A stretch of DNA of 23,186 nt from an uncultured Oscillospiraceae bacterium (GCA_900552285.1 URYV01000008.1:1-23186); one strand, 5' to 3'. Counted from the first letter of the stretch, positions 6,926 to 15,560 are shown. The notes: generated by a model not told the origin, from the letters alone. Translations and numbers: made by a program.

Positions 6926-8299
6926 TTATTGGTGAATACAGAGGCCGAGAGCGTCGTCGGCGGCTTCCATAACCATTTCCGAAACGGTGGGGTGGGGGTG
7001 AATGACCGATGCAAGCTCGTGAACGGTGGACTCGAGCTTTATTGCAACGGCAACCTCGGAAATCATGTCGGTGGCGTGCTCACAGCAGATCTGTCCGCCG
7101 AGAATTTCGCCGGTGTCGGCGTCGGTCACAAGCTTGACAAAGCCTTCGGCGGCGCCCATGCTCAGCAGCTTTCCGTTGCCTGCGGCGTTAAAACGGCCGA
7201 CCTTTACGTTGATTCCGGCGTCCTTGGCCTTTTGCTCGGTGAGTCCCACCGAGGCAACCTCGGGGTGGGTGTAGATACAGCCGGGAACCAAATCGAAATC
7301 GCAGGCGAGATTTTTGCCCTTTGCGATGTTTTCGGCCACAACCTTGCCCTGCTCGGAAGCGGCGTGGGCAAGCATGGACTTGCCGTTGACGTCACCGATG
7401 GCGTAAATGTGGGGCATGTTTGTGCAGCAGCGGTCGTCGACGGTTATAAATCCGCGCTCGGTGTTAACGCCGGCGGCCTTTATGTTCAGACCCTCGGTGT
7501 TGGCGCGGCGGCCTGCGGCGACAACCACCAAATCGGCGGTTTCCTCGAAATTTTTGTCGCCTGTTTTAAGTTCGACAAGAGCCTTTTTGCCCTTTTTCTT
7601 AACACCCATGACAAAGGTGCCGGTGAAGAATTTAACGCCCTTTTTCTCAAGGCCGCTTTTTGCGAAATCGGCAACCTCACGGTCCATGTTGGGGAGCACT
7701 CCGGGAGTGGCCTCAACGACGGTGACCTCGCTTTCGAATTCCGAAAGCACGGTGGCAAATTCAAGACCGATAACTCCGCCGCCCACAATGAGAACCTTTT
7801 TGGGCAGCTCTTTAAGCTCCAAAAATCCGTCGCTGTTGACGAGGGGAGCGCCGTCCTCAACCTTGAAGGGATTGGGAGCGGGAACCGAACCGGTGGCGAT
7901 GATCAGATTTTTAAATGTGATCGTCTCGTCGCCTGCCTTGACGGTGTGGTCGTTGAGCAGCTCGCCATTTGCGAATTTAACGTCGCAGCCGCTCTTTTTG
8001 AGAAGATATTCCACTCCTCCGCGCAGCTTTTTGGAGGTGGCCTCCTTGTGGTCATAGCATTTTGAATAGTCAAAATCCTTGACATCGAGATTGACGCCGA
8101 AGTTTTCTGCGGTCTTTGCGTCTTTATAAAGCTCGGAGCAATGAAGCAGAGCCTTGGTGGGAATGCATCCGCGGTTGAGGCAGGTTCCGCCGCACTTGTC
8201 CTTTTCGATAAGCACGGTCTTTTTGCCCTGTTTTGCGCAGGCGATGGCGGCAACATATCCGCCGGGGCCTCCGCCTATGACGGCAACATCATATTCCAT
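6926..8299 (-). CDS. lpdA: Dihydrolipoyl dehydrogenase (E3) of the acetoin-type complex
   Basis: The 457-residue flavoprotein has the FAD-binding GGGPGG (9-14) and the redox-active disulfide GGTCLNRGC with Cys40 and Cys45. A second nucleotide site is VLIVGGGVIGLEF, followed by AIGDV and the C-terminal HPHPTVSE (about 434-441) that supplies the active-site His-Glu pair. It reoxidises dihydrolipoamide on E2 and reduces NAD+. There is no N-terminal lipoyl domain, unlike some acetoin-operon E3 proteins. The ribosome binding site is GAAAGG, ten bases before the ATG. It is the last gene of the operon, 70 bases after the cupin gene, with a strong hairpin in that gap that may set its expression separately. 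Its sequence alone does not distinguish pyruvate from acetoin complexes; the E1 neighbours do. Confidence 0.96.
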   Translation of the reverse strand: MEYDVAVIGGGPGGYVAAIACAKQGKKTVLIEKDKCGGTCLNRGCIPTKALLHCSELYKDAKTAENFGVNLDVKDFDYSKCYDHKEATSKKLRGGVEYLLKKSGCDVKFANGELLNDHTVKAGDETITFKNLIIATGSVPAPNPFKVEDGAPLVNSDGFLELKELPKKVLIVGGGVIGLEFATVLSEFESEVTVVEATPGVLPNMDREVADFAKSGLEKKGVKFFTGTFVMGVKKKGKKALVELKTGDKNFEETADLVVVAAGRRANTEGLNIKAAGVNTERGFITVDDRCCTNMPHIYAIGDVNGKSMLAHAASEQGKVVAENIAKGKNLACDFDLVPGCIYTHPEVASVGLTEQKAKDAGINVKVGRFNAAGNGKLLSMGAAEGFVKLVTDADTGEILGGQICCEHATDMISEVAVAIKLESTVHELASVIHPHPTVSEMVMEAADDALGLCIHQ

Positions 8300-8331
8300 T
8301 TTTTTCAGACCTTTCTTTTAAAGTGGAAAAG

Positions 8332-8360
8332 CTGCGCCCGAAAGCTTTTTTCGAGCGCAG
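8332..8360 (-). other. Intercistronic hairpin between cupin and lpdA
   Basis: CTGCGCTCGAAA on the - strand (8360-8349) pairs over 12 bases, with one G-U, with TTTCGGGCGCAG (8343-8332). The loop is five bases and is followed by TTTTCC. It could be a leaky terminator or an RNA processing/stability element. Confidence 0.7.
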
Positions 8361-8369
8361 AAGATAAAA

Positions 8370-8789
8370 TCAGTCCTCGTCAATGGTCTTGAAGGATTTG
8401 CCCCACTGCTTCATGCGATCCTCATAGGCGTCGTTGAAGCGATAGTCTCTCCAGAAGGTGAGAATGTGCATGTCGGTGTCGCTTTCGCTGTTGTCGAGGG
8501 CATGGAAAACGCCGGCGGGAATAAAGATGACCTGGTTGCCTTCGATGTCGATGATTTCATCGTCGAGCTTGAGCTTGCCCTTGCCGTCGAGGATGTAGTA
8601 AATTTCGTCCTCTTCATGGGCGGCGCCGCCGAGAGCCTTGTGGGCCTTAACGGTTCCGTGGTTGATTTGGATAACGTTGTCGCGGCCGGTGATGACATGG
8701 TCGAGAATCATTCTTGATTCGTAGGAATCACCGTAGATAAGGGGTTTTACGCGGTCGACTTTTACTTGAAGGGGAGGTAACTTTTTCAT
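8370..8789 (-). CDS. Cupin-domain protein of the catabolic operon
   Basis: This 139-residue single-domain cupin shows motif 1 as GGAAHEEDEIYYILDGKG (about 54-71; His58 and Glu62 are candidate metal ligands). Motif 2 is GNQVIFIPAGVFHALDN (84-100), with Pro91, Gly93, His96 and Asn100. In motif 1 the usual HxH pair is reduced to a single His. Small cupins of this type are sugar or keto-acid isomerases, dioxygenases or ligand sensors; which applies is not shown. Its place between E2 and E3 of an acetoin-type complex is unusual. It suggests either a substrate-processing isomerase or a protein that stabilises an enolisable intermediate. The ribosome binding site AAAGGA precedes the ATG, and the gap after the E2 gene is 34 bases. 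Confidence 0.88.
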   Translation of the reverse strand: MKKLPPLQVKVDRVKPLIYGDSYESRMILDHVITGRDNVIQINHGTVKAHKALGGAAHEEDEIYYILDGKGKLKLDDEIIDIEGNQVIFIPAGVFHALDNSESDTDMHILTFWRDYRFNDAYEDRMKQWGKSFKTIDED

Positions 8790-8823
8790 AATATTTCTTT
8801 CCTTTCGGTTGAATATAATTTAC

Positions 8824-10134
8824 TCAGACAATCATGAGATAGGGATTTTCAAGCAGCTCTTTGACTCTGCTTAAGAACTGCGCGGCGGGAGCGCCGTCGA
8901 TAACCCTGTGGTCATAGGTCAGCACAAGATTCATCATGGGACGGATGACAATCTGTCCGTCGCGGACAACGGGGGTGTCGGTCATGGAGCCGACGGCGAG
9001 AATGCCAACCTGAGGAGGATTGACAATGGCGGTGAATTCGTCAATGCCGAACATTCCGAGGTTGCTGACCGTGAAGGTGGCGCCGGAATATTCCTCTTTC
9101 TTGAGTCCGCCTGCCTTGGTCTTTGCGATGAGGCGGGCCGATTCGTCATGGATTTCGCCGATGGTCATGTTCTGAACGTCGCGGACGGTGGGGACGATGA
9201 GGCCGTTATCCACCGCAACGGCGATACCGACATTGACCGAACCCTTTTCGGTGATTTTTCCGTCCTCGACCCATGCGTTCATGCGGGGATGCTCCTGGAG
9301 AGCGCGGCCGAGAGCCATGATGATGATGTCGTTGAAGGAAACCTTCTTTTCGGCCTTTTTAAAGGCGGCGCGGATGAGCTTGGCCTCGCTCATGTCGACG
9401 GCAACCTTATGATAGGCGTGAGCCATCGACTGTACGCTGTTCATCATGTTGTCGGCAATGACCTTTCTCATGCCGGAAATGGGAATGACCTTGTCCTCTC
9501 TCGAAAGGTTTGCGTCGCCCGAGAGAATGTCGTGCTTGACGATTTTTCCGTTTTCACCGGTTCCGGTGACGGTGGTTATGGAGACGCCCTTTCTTGCGGC
9601 GATTGCCTTTGCAACCGGGCTTGCCTTGACGGCAGCGGCGGCAAGAACGTCTTTTTCGATGATAAGTCCGGAGGGGCCGGTGCCATTGACGGTTTTATAG
9701 TCGATGTTTTTGCGCTCGGCGGTCATTTTGGCACGGGGAGTGACAAAAATTCTTCCGCCCTCAAGAGCAATGGGGGTCGTGTCGTCGACGGCGGGCGCGG
9801 GCTTTACAGCGGGCGCTGCAGGTGCGGCGGGAGCGGGTGCGGGCTCGGGTTTCTTTTCTTCCTTCTTTTTGGGGAGAAGGTCGGAAAAATCCTCGCCTTT
9901 TTTGCCGACGATGGCGATGGTTTCGGTAATTGGGACGGTCTCGTCCTCCTTGGCAACCAGCTTAAGCACTTCGCCGGCGGCGGTGCTGTCGATCTGAATG
10001 GTGTTTTTGTCGGTTTCCATCTCGAAAAGGGGCTGACCGATTTCCACCTTGTCGCCTTCCTTAACAAGCCACTTGGTAATGGTGCCCTCGGTCATTTGCA
10101 GACCCTGCTTGGGCATAATTATTTTTTCAGCCAT
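8824..10134 (-). CDS. acoC: Dihydrolipoamide acyltransferase (E2), acetoin dehydrogenase type
   Basis: The 436-residue protein starts with one lipoyl domain (1-77), with the lipoylated lysine in ETDKNTIQID (Lys43). An Ala/Pro linker follows (about 89-118). There are then two consecutive peripheral-subunit-binding domains, 129-165 (VTPRAKMTAERK...GTGPSGLIIEKDVL) and 171-205 (ASPVAKAIAARK...GTGENGKIVKHDIL). The catalytic domain (about 212-436) ends with the active-site TYDHRVIDG (His409, Asp413). It moves the acyl group made by E1 to CoA. The name acoC follows from the E1 type next door; a related 2-oxoacid substrate is possible. Two binding domains in tandem is an uncommon layout. The ribosome binding site GGAAAGGAAG precedes the ATG, and the gap after acoB is 20 bases. 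Confidence 0.93.
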   Translation of the reverse strand: MAEKIIMPKQGLQMTEGTITKWLVKEGDKVEIGQPLFEMETDKNTIQIDSTAAGEVLKLVAKEDETVPITETIAIVGKKGEDFSDLLPKKKEEKKPEPAPAPAAPAAPAVKPAPAVDDTTPIALEGGRIFVTPRAKMTAERKNIDYKTVNGTGPSGLIIEKDVLAAAAVKASPVAKAIAARKGVSITTVTGTGENGKIVKHDILSGDANLSREDKVIPISGMRKVIADNMMNSVQSMAHAYHKVAVDMSEAKLIRAAFKKAEKKVSFNDIIIMALGRALQEHPRMNAWVEDGKITEKGSVNVGIAVAVDNGLIVPTVRDVQNMTIGEIHDESARLIAKTKAGGLKKEEYSGATFTVSNLGMFGIDEFTAIVNPPQVGILAVGSMTDTPVVRDGQIVIRPMMNLVLTYDHRVIDGAPAAQFLSRVKELLENPYLMIV

Positions 10135-10154
10135 GTGAAGTCTTCCTTTCCGAA

Positions 10155-11135
10155 TTATTTATAAAGGGTGCGTTTGACGGCGTTTATAATGTCTTCGGGC
10201 TGAGGAACAACGGCGTTTTCAAGACCGAGGTTGAAGGGCAGGGGGCACTGCTTTGCGCCAAGGCGCTCAATGGGAGCGTCAAGATAGCAGAAGGCCTGCT
10301 CGTAAAGCTGGGAAGAAATTTCGGCGCCTACGCCGCAGGTGCGGTGAGCCTCGTGAACAACAACGCATCTGCCGGTCTTTTTGACCGAGCTTGAAAGCAG
10401 GTCGATGTCCAGCGGAACGAGGGTGCGGGGGTCGATAACCTCGCAGTCGATGCCTTCTTTGGCAAGCTCTTCGGCGGCGTCGAGAGATTTTTTGACATAG
10501 GTGTGGGTTGCGATGATGGTGCAATCCTTACCCTCTCTGAAAACTCTGCCCTTGCCCCAGGGAATCATAAACTCGGGATCGTCGGGAACCTCGGATTTCT
10601 GAGTGTAGAGAGCCTTGTGCTCGATCATGATGGTGGGGTTGTCGTCGCGGATGGCGGCGCGGAGAAGACCGGCTGCGTCCTCGGCGGTGGAGGGCATTGC
10701 GACCTTAAGGCCGGGGAAGTGCATAAAGAGGGTCTCAAGACTCTGGGAATGGGTGGCGGCGTTTCCGCGTCCGACGCCCTGCTGTCCTCTGATGACAAGC
10801 GGAACCTTGGCTTTTCCGCCGAAAATATATCTTGTTTTGGCAACCTGATTGATTATGGAATCGGCAGCCACAAGGGAAAAGTCCATATACATAAGCTCGA
10901 CAATTGGGCGCATACCCGCACAGGCGGCGCCGAGTCCCGCGCTTATAAATCCGGCTTCGGAAATGGGGGTGTTGCGAACTCTGTCGGCACCGAATTCATC
11001 GGCAAGTCCTCTTGTTGCGCCGAAAATGCCTCCGAGAACCTCAATGTCCTCGCCCATTACGAATACCTTTTCGTCACGACGCATTTCTTCGGCAGTGACA
11101 TCTCTTATAGCCTGAACGTAACTCTTCTTGCTCAT
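10155..11135 (-). CDS. acoB: Acetoin dehydrogenase-type E1 component, beta subunit
   Basis: The 326-residue protein has the transketolase pyrimidine-binding fold (FVMGEDIEVLGGIFGATRGL, then TPISEAGFISAGLGAACAGMRPIVE) and a C-terminal transketolase domain (VIDPRTLVPLDIDLL, VVVHEAHRTCGVGAEI). With the alpha subunit it forms the alpha2beta2 E1 that uses thiamine diphosphate. Length and motifs fit AcoB and also bacterial PdhB; the choice rests mainly on AcoA. The stop codon of acoA and the start codon of acoB overlap as TAATG, so the two subunits are translated together, as expected for a fixed-ratio heterotetramer. Confidence 0.93.
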   Translation of the reverse strand: MSKKSYVQAIRDVTAEEMRRDEKVFVMGEDIEVLGGIFGATRGLADEFGADRVRNTPISEAGFISAGLGAACAGMRPIVELMYMDFSLVAADSIINQVAKTRYIFGGKAKVPLVIRGQQGVGRGNAATHSQSLETLFMHFPGLKVAMPSTAEDAAGLLRAAIRDDNPTIMIEHKALYTQKSEVPDDPEFMIPWGKGRVFREGKDCTIIATHTYVKKSLDAAEELAKEGIDCEVIDPRTLVPLDIDLLSSSVKKTGRCVVVHEAHRTCGVGAEISSQLYEQAFCYLDAPIERLGAKQCPLPFNLGLENAVVPQPEDIINAVKRTLYK

Positions 11136-12100
11136 TATGCGTCAGCCTCCTCATAAAAAACTCCGTCAAGAACGGTATTGGGATCGGGCTCGGGACTGTT
11201 AAGTGCAAATTCCACGGCCTTTGCGATGGCGTCGGCGGCGTCCTGCTCGAGTTTATCAAGCTCCTCGGCCTTTACGCCGTCCTTTTCAAGAACCTTGCGC
11301 AGTCTCTTGATAGGATCCTTTTTCTTCCATTCCTCAACCTCTTCGCGGGTGCGGTAGGGGGTGGGGTCGCCGGTCCAATGGCCGTAGATACGGTAGGTTT
11401 TGCACTCGATAAGAGTGGGGCCCTCGCCCTTTCTTGCGCGGTCGATTGCCTTTTTGGCCTCTTTGGCAATGGCTTCCACGTCGTTTCCGTCGACGGTGAC
11501 GCCGGGAATGTCATAGGCCTTTGCGCGGACCGAAATGTCCTTAACGGCCGTGCTCTGCCATTGGGGAACGCTGATACCGTATCCGTTGTTTTCGCAGACG
11601 AACACAACGGGCAGCTTCCAAACGGCGGCAAGGTTCAGCGATTCGTGAAAAATTCCTTCGTTGGTTGCTCCGTCTCCGAAAAACGAGATGGCAACTTTAC
11701 CGTTGTTCTGCATTTTGCTGGCGAGAGCGGCGCCCACGGCGATCGGAATACCGCCGCCGACAATGGCGTTTGCGCCGAGGTTGCCCGCGTCGACGTCGGC
11801 AATGTGCATGGAGCCACCGCGGCCTCGGCAATATCCGTCCTCCTTACCCATAAGCTCGGCGAGAGCCTTTCCGGGATCGGCGCCCTTTGCAAGGCAATGG
11901 CCGTGGCCGCGGTGGGTACTTGCGATGTAATCGTCGGGATTAAGCAGCTCGCATACGGTGGCGGGAACGGCTTCCTCGCCTACGCAAAGGTGAACCGAGC
12001 CTCTGAGCACGTTTTCCTCAAAAAATTTGAGCGACTGATTTTCAAAATCCCGGATAAGGTTCATTGTGTAGTAGACATGACACAAATGTTTTTTATCCAT
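11135..12100 (-). CDS. acoA: Acetoin dehydrogenase-type E1 component, alpha subunit (thiamine diphosphate)
   Basis: The 321-residue protein carries the thiamine diphosphate-binding motif GDGATNEG (142-149) through ENN (170-172). It also has STHRGHGHCLAKG (61-73) and GRGGSMHIADVDAGNLGANAIVGGG, which is nearer to AcoA of acetoin dehydrogenases than to PdhA. A TYRIYGHWTGDPTPYR segment closes the active site. It would cleave an alpha-hydroxyketone such as acetoin to an aldehyde plus an acyl group passed to E2. I chose the ATG at 12100 over the one at 12109, because AAAGGG lies nine bases before the former and touches the latter. The gene follows the SucD-like gene by 14 bases and overlaps acoB by one base. 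Confidence 0.93.
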   Translation of the reverse strand: MDKKHLCHVYYTMNLIRDFENQSLKFFEENVLRGSVHLCVGEEAVPATVCELLNPDDYIASTHRGHGHCLAKGADPGKALAELMGKEDGYCRGRGGSMHIADVDAGNLGANAIVGGGIPIAVGAALASKMQNNGKVAISFFGDGATNEGIFHESLNLAAVWKLPVVFVCENNGYGISVPQWQSTAVKDISVRAKAYDIPGVTVDGNDVEAIAKEAKKAIDRARKGEGPTLIECKTYRIYGHWTGDPTPYRTREEVEEWKKKDPIKRLRKVLEKDGVKAEELDKLEQDAADAIAKAVEFALNSPEPDPNTVLDGVFYEEADA

Positions 12101-12114
12101 AGTTTTCATCCCTT

Positions 12115-12990
12115 TTAATATTTAATGGTTTTGAGAATTTCCACGATGTGGGTGGTGGTGTCGGCAATGTGAGCGCCGGCCTCGCTGAGAACCTTTTCCT
12201 TGTTCTGAGCGCTGCCCGTGCCGTCGGCACCTACGATAGCGCCGGCATGGCCCATGCTTCTGCCCTTGGGGGCGTTTTTACCCGCAATGCAGGCAACGAC
12301 GGGTTTTGTGAATACGCCTGCCTTCATGGCGGCGGCCACCTTTTCCTCCTCGTCTCCGCCTATCTCGCCGATGAGCACGAGAGCCTTGGTTTCGGGATCG
12401 TTTTCAAAGAGGGGAAGAAGCTCGACAAAGGTGGAGCCGGGGATCATGTCTCCGCCGACGCCGATGCAGGTGCTCTGACCGATACCGGCGTTGGACATCA
12501 TGAATACCGTTTCATAGCAGTTGGTGGCGCTTCTGGACATAATTCCCACGTTTCCGGGGAGGAATATGCGGTGAGCCATAAATCCGGCCTTGCTCTTGCC
12601 GGGGGAGATGACGCCGAAGGAGTTGGGGCCGATTACGGTGGCACCGTAATATTTGCCGACGTGGTAAACGTCAAGCATATCCTGAACGGGAACGTGCTCG
12701 GCAATGGTTATAACGAGCTTAAGGCCTGCTCTGATTGCCTCCATGGCGCTCTGTTTTGTAAATCTTGCGGGAACGAAAATGACGGTGGCGTTTGCGCCGG
12801 TCTTTTCCACGGCTTCCTTAACGGTGTTGAACACCGGAACGCCGAGAACCTCCTGTCCGCCCTTTCCGGGGGTGACTCCGCCCACAACCTTGGTGCCGTA
12901 GGCCAGCATCTGCTCGGTGTGGAAGGTGCCCTCTCGTCCGGTGATGCCCTGAACGAGCAGTCTTGTGTTTTCATCTACCAATACGCTCAT
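12115..12990 (-). CDS. sucD: Succinyl-CoA synthetase alpha-like subunit (ADP-forming acyl-CoA ligase)
   Basis: The 291-residue protein has the CoA-binding Rossmann domain at the N-terminus (LLVQGITGREGTFHTEQM) and the GPNSFGVISPG loop (121-131). The phosphorylated histidine lies in RSMGHAGAIVGADGTGS (His248). It therefore belongs to the SucD family. With the beta subunit it would interconvert an acyl-CoA, ADP and phosphate with the free acid, CoA and ATP. The segment that reads SRSGTLTYE in citric-acid-cycle SucD reads SRSATNCYE here (about 152-160), a change near the CoA/substrate site. Together with the setting, this suggests a substrate other than succinate, such as acetyl-CoA or a substituted acyl-CoA. 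Its start overlaps the stop of the beta gene (TAATG). Confidence 0.92.
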   Translation of the reverse strand: MSVLVDENTRLLVQGITGREGTFHTEQMLAYGTKVVGGVTPGKGGQEVLGVPVFNTVKEAVEKTGANATVIFVPARFTKQSAMEAIRAGLKLVITIAEHVPVQDMLDVYHVGKYYGATVIGPNSFGVISPGKSKAGFMAHRIFLPGNVGIMSRSATNCYETVFMMSNAGIGQSTCIGVGGDMIPGSTFVELLPLFENDPETKALVLIGEIGGDEEEKVAAAMKAGVFTKPVVACIAGKNAPKGRSMGHAGAIVGADGTGSAQNKEKVLSEAGAHIADTTTHIVEILKTIKY

Positions 12991-14126
12991 TATTGTGCAC
13001 CTCCGTTTACGATTGCGTCAACGCCCGAAATAAGTCCGTCGGCGTAGATTACGTTGGTAAGATCGTGAATGATTTCGAGACCCTTGTCCTTATTTGTTCC
13101 TTCAAAGCGAACGACGACCGGGTGGGTAACCCTGTCCTCGGTAACGGCAAGGTGAATTCCGCCCGCAACCTCGTCGCAGCGGGTGATTCCGCCGAAAATG
13201 TTGATGAAAAGCTGTTTTGCGCCGGGGGTGGAGAAAAGAATTCTCACGGCGTGACGGATACGGTCGCTTGTGGCGCCGCCGCCGAGATCCAGAACGGCCG
13301 CAACCTTGCGTCCCTTTCTTGCAAGGTGGTCGATGCAGGACATAAGCATTCCCGAGCCGTTGCTCATAACGACAACATCGCCTTCGGGATCGCAGGGAAT
13401 GTAAAGGAAATTAAAGCTGTCGGCTTCCTTCACAAGTTCTTCGGTCATGCTTTCCTTTTTAAGCTCCATAAGGTCGGGCTGGAAGGCAACGCCGCTGTCG
13501 TCGATGACTACCTTTGCGTCAATGGCCACAAGATTGTCTTCGTCGTTGACGACAAGGGGATTTATCTCGGTCAGCGTGCAGTAGCGCTTTTTGCAAAGGG
13601 CATAAAGCTTGCCGATAATGGCGGAAAGCTGTTTGCACTGGGGGAAGGTCAGTCCCGCCTTGCTTCCGAGATAATAACCGTCCTCGGGAAGATAGCCGAG
13701 CAGCGGATCTATGGGCATTTTGAAAATCTTTTCGGGAGCGGTTTTGGCGGTCTGCTCGATGTCCATTCCTCCGCAGGGGGAGAAGATGATGATGTGGTGC
13801 TTGGTGTTGCGGTCGAGCATGACCGAAAGATACATCTCGCTCTTTACCTCGGTCTTTTTGACGATCATGAGCTTTTTGACGATGTGGCCCTTGATGTCCA
13901 TTCCGAGTATGTTCTTTGCGTGGGCAATCGCTTCCTCGCGGGTGTCGGCAAGCTTAACTCCGCCCAACTTTCCGCGTCCGCCGGTCTCGACCTGAGCCTT
14001 AACAACGGTGGGAACGGGAATTTCCATTTGCTCCAGTTCCTCAATCGAATCGACCGTAAAGCCGGTGGGAACGGGAAGACCCGCTTCGGCAAAAAGCTCG
14101 CGGGCTTTATATTCCATTAAGTTCAT
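12990..14126 (-). CDS. sucC: Succinyl-CoA synthetase beta-like subunit (ATP-grasp)
   Basis: The 378-residue protein begins MNLMEYKARELFAEAGLPVP, the usual SucC N-terminus. It has an ATP-grasp domain (VVKAQVETGGRGKLGGVKLA; later TLTEINPLVV and AIDAKVVIDD), followed by the ligase domain with NGSGMLMSCIDHL, LDLGGGA and NIFGGITRCDEVAGG. These bind nucleotide and carry the phosphate from the alpha-subunit histidine. It pairs with the SucD-like subunit encoded next, with which it overlaps by one base. The expected direction in a fermentative anaerobe is ATP formation from acyl-CoA. AAAGGA precedes the ATG, and just upstream is an 8-base-pair G-C-rich hairpin. No other citric-acid-cycle gene is nearby, supporting a catabolic rather than a cycle role. 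Confidence 0.92.
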   Translation of the reverse strand: MNLMEYKARELFAEAGLPVPTGFTVDSIEELEQMEIPVPTVVKAQVETGGRGKLGGVKLADTREEAIAHAKNILGMDIKGHIVKKLMIVKKTEVKSEMYLSVMLDRNTKHHIIIFSPCGGMDIEQTAKTAPEKIFKMPIDPLLGYLPEDGYYLGSKAGLTFPQCKQLSAIIGKLYALCKKRYCTLTEINPLVVNDEDNLVAIDAKVVIDDSGVAFQPDLMELKKESMTEELVKEADSFNFLYIPCDPEGDVVVMSNGSGMLMSCIDHLARKGRKVAAVLDLGGGATSDRIRHAVRILFSTPGAKQLFINIFGGITRCDEVAGGIHLAVTEDRVTHPVVVRFEGTNKDKGLEIIHDLTNVIYADGLISGVDAIVNGGAQ

Positions 14127-14143
14127 ACTGTATTTCCTTTCAT

Positions 14144-14169
14144 AGCGGGGGAATTTTCACGCCCCCGCT
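14144..14169 (-). other. Intercistronic hairpin between aldehyde dehydrogenase and sucC
   Basis: AGCGGGGG (14144-14151) pairs perfectly with CCCCCGCT (14162-14169) around a 10-base loop. It lies in the 68-base gap, 17 bases before the sucC ATG and next to its ribosome binding site. No T-run follows, so a processing or stability role is more likely than termination. Confidence 0.7.
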
Positions 14170-14194
14170 TGTGCTTTAGAAACGGGTTTCGGAT

Positions 14195-15541
14195 TTATCC
14201 CCAAATTTCCTCGTCGGAGGGCTGAGCCTTGCCGTTGTTATAGGCAACGCGGGTGATGTTGAGGAAGCAGCGATAGTTGAGGTTTTCGGAAATGCTGTTG
14301 TTGCCCCAAGAGCCGCAGCCGAGGGTGGTTGTGGGGGAGAGACCGTTGGAGAATGCGCCGCCGTTGCAGGTCGAGCAAACCTGATTTATAAGTACGCGGC
14401 AGACGGTGGCGTGTTCGCCGATGAATTCGGCGTGCTCCTTGTTGTTTGTGTGGAAGCTGACCGAATGTCCGCGGCCTTCCACGTCGAGGTTGGCCTGAGC
14501 AATGCGGAGAGCGTCCTCAATGCCGTTGTATTTAAATGTAGCGATAACGGGGCACATTTTTTCCTTGCAGAAAAGGTCTGCCTTGCCGCAGCCGTCGGCC
14601 TCAACAAGGATTACCTTGGTGTCGGCGGGGACTTCTATACCGGCGGTTTCGGCAATTTTGGCAACGCTCTGACCCACAAGGTTCTTGTTCATGACTCCCT
14701 CGGGGAATATGGCGTCGCGGAGCTTTTGCTTGGTTTCGGCGTCGCTTACGAAATAGGCGCCGTTTGCCTTGAGAGCCTCGATCATGGTGTCATAGTCCTT
14801 TTCGGGAGCGATGACGGTCTGCTCACCGGAGCAGATGATACCGTTGTCGAATTTACGTCCTGCAATTATTTTTGCGGCGGCGTCGGCAAAATCGATACCC
14901 TCGTCCACAATGCACTGGACGTTACCGGCACCGACTCCGAGAGCGGGCTTGCCGCTGGAATATGCGGCGCGGACCATGCCCATACCGCCGGTGGCTACGA
15001 CCACGTCAACGGCGTGCATAAGCTGTGCCGAAAGGTCGGAGGTGGGCTCTTCGATATACTGAATGGTGTTTGCGGGAGCGCCGAGAGCGGTGATTCTTCT
15101 GATTATCTCGTCGCAAACGATCTTATTGGCTTTCTTTGCGCGGGGATGGGGAGCAACGATAATGGGGTTGCGGCCCTTGACGGCGAACATTGCGTTGCAC
15201 ATGGGGGTGACGATGGGGTTGGTGCAGGGGGTGATGGCGCCGACAACGCCGACGGGACGGGCGATTTCGGTAATGCAGTTGTCCTCGTCGCGGTTTATGA
15301 CGCCGACGGATTTTTTGCCCTTAAGGCTGTTCCAGATGATGCGGGCCTTACCCTTATTTTTGTTGATTTTGTCCTCGTAAACGCCCATACGGGTCTCTTC
15401 GACGGCCAGCTTTGCGTAATACTCGGCATTGTCATAAACGGTTTTGCCGATTTCGCGGACGATGGCGTCGACCTGCTCCTGAGAAAAATTCTCAAGCTCT
15501 TTGGCGGCTGTGCGCGCCTTTTCAATCATTTCGTTGATCAT
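14195..15541 (-). CDS. CoA-acylating aldehyde dehydrogenase (acetaldehyde/SauS-like)
   Basis: From the ATG at 15541 the protein has 448 residues, the length of stand-alone acylating aldehyde dehydrogenases. It has TPCTNPIVTP (about 104-113), the nucleotide-binding ATGGMGMVRAAYSSGKPALGVGAGN, and the catalytic cysteine in NGIICSGEQ (Cys237). The C-terminal GLSPTTTLGCGSWGNNSISENL is typical of acetaldehyde, succinate-semialdehyde and sulfoacetaldehyde (SauS) acylating enzymes. It oxidises an aldehyde with NAD(P)+ and CoA to an acyl-CoA. In this operon it would take the aldehyde released by the acetoin-type E1 and feed the SucCD-like ligase. GGAGG lies nine bases before the ATG at 15541; the in-frame ATG at 15568 sits inside the upstream gene. 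It overlaps nothing and follows the alcohol dehydrogenase by 19 bases. Confidence 0.92.
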   Translation of the reverse strand: MINEMIEKARTAAKELENFSQEQVDAIVREIGKTVYDNAEYYAKLAVEETRMGVYEDKINKNKGKARIIWNSLKGKKSVGVINRDEDNCITEIARPVGVVGAITPCTNPIVTPMCNAMFAVKGRNPIIVAPHPRAKKANKIVCDEIIRRITALGAPANTIQYIEEPTSDLSAQLMHAVDVVVATGGMGMVRAAYSSGKPALGVGAGNVQCIVDEGIDFADAAAKIIAGRKFDNGIICSGEQTVIAPEKDYDTMIEALKANGAYFVSDAETKQKLRDAIFPEGVMNKNLVGQSVAKIAETAGIEVPADTKVILVEADGCGKADLFCKEKMCPVIATFKYNGIEDALRIAQANLDVEGRGHSVSFHTNNKEHAEFIGEHATVCRVLINQVCSTCNGGAFSNGLSPTTTLGCGSWGNNSISENLNYRCFLNITRVAYNNGKAQPSDEEIWG

Positions 15542-15560
15542 TTTATATTCCTCCAAGAAT

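Noticed and set aside
10155..12100. Pyruvate dehydrogenase E1
   Set aside because: The alpha subunit is short and its HRGHGHCLAKG...GGSMHIAD region is nearer to AcoA. The acylating aldehyde dehydrogenase next door would have no role in pyruvate oxidation. Not fully excluded.
12115..15541. Sulfoacetaldehyde/sulfoacetate pathway (SauS/SqwD-like dehydrogenase with SqwKL-like ligase)
   Set aside because: The acylating dehydrogenase plus SucCD-like ligase resembles that pair. No sulfonate transporter, transketolase or sulfo-sugar gene is present, and the E1/E2/E3 set points to an alpha-hydroxyketone. It is kept only as an alternative.
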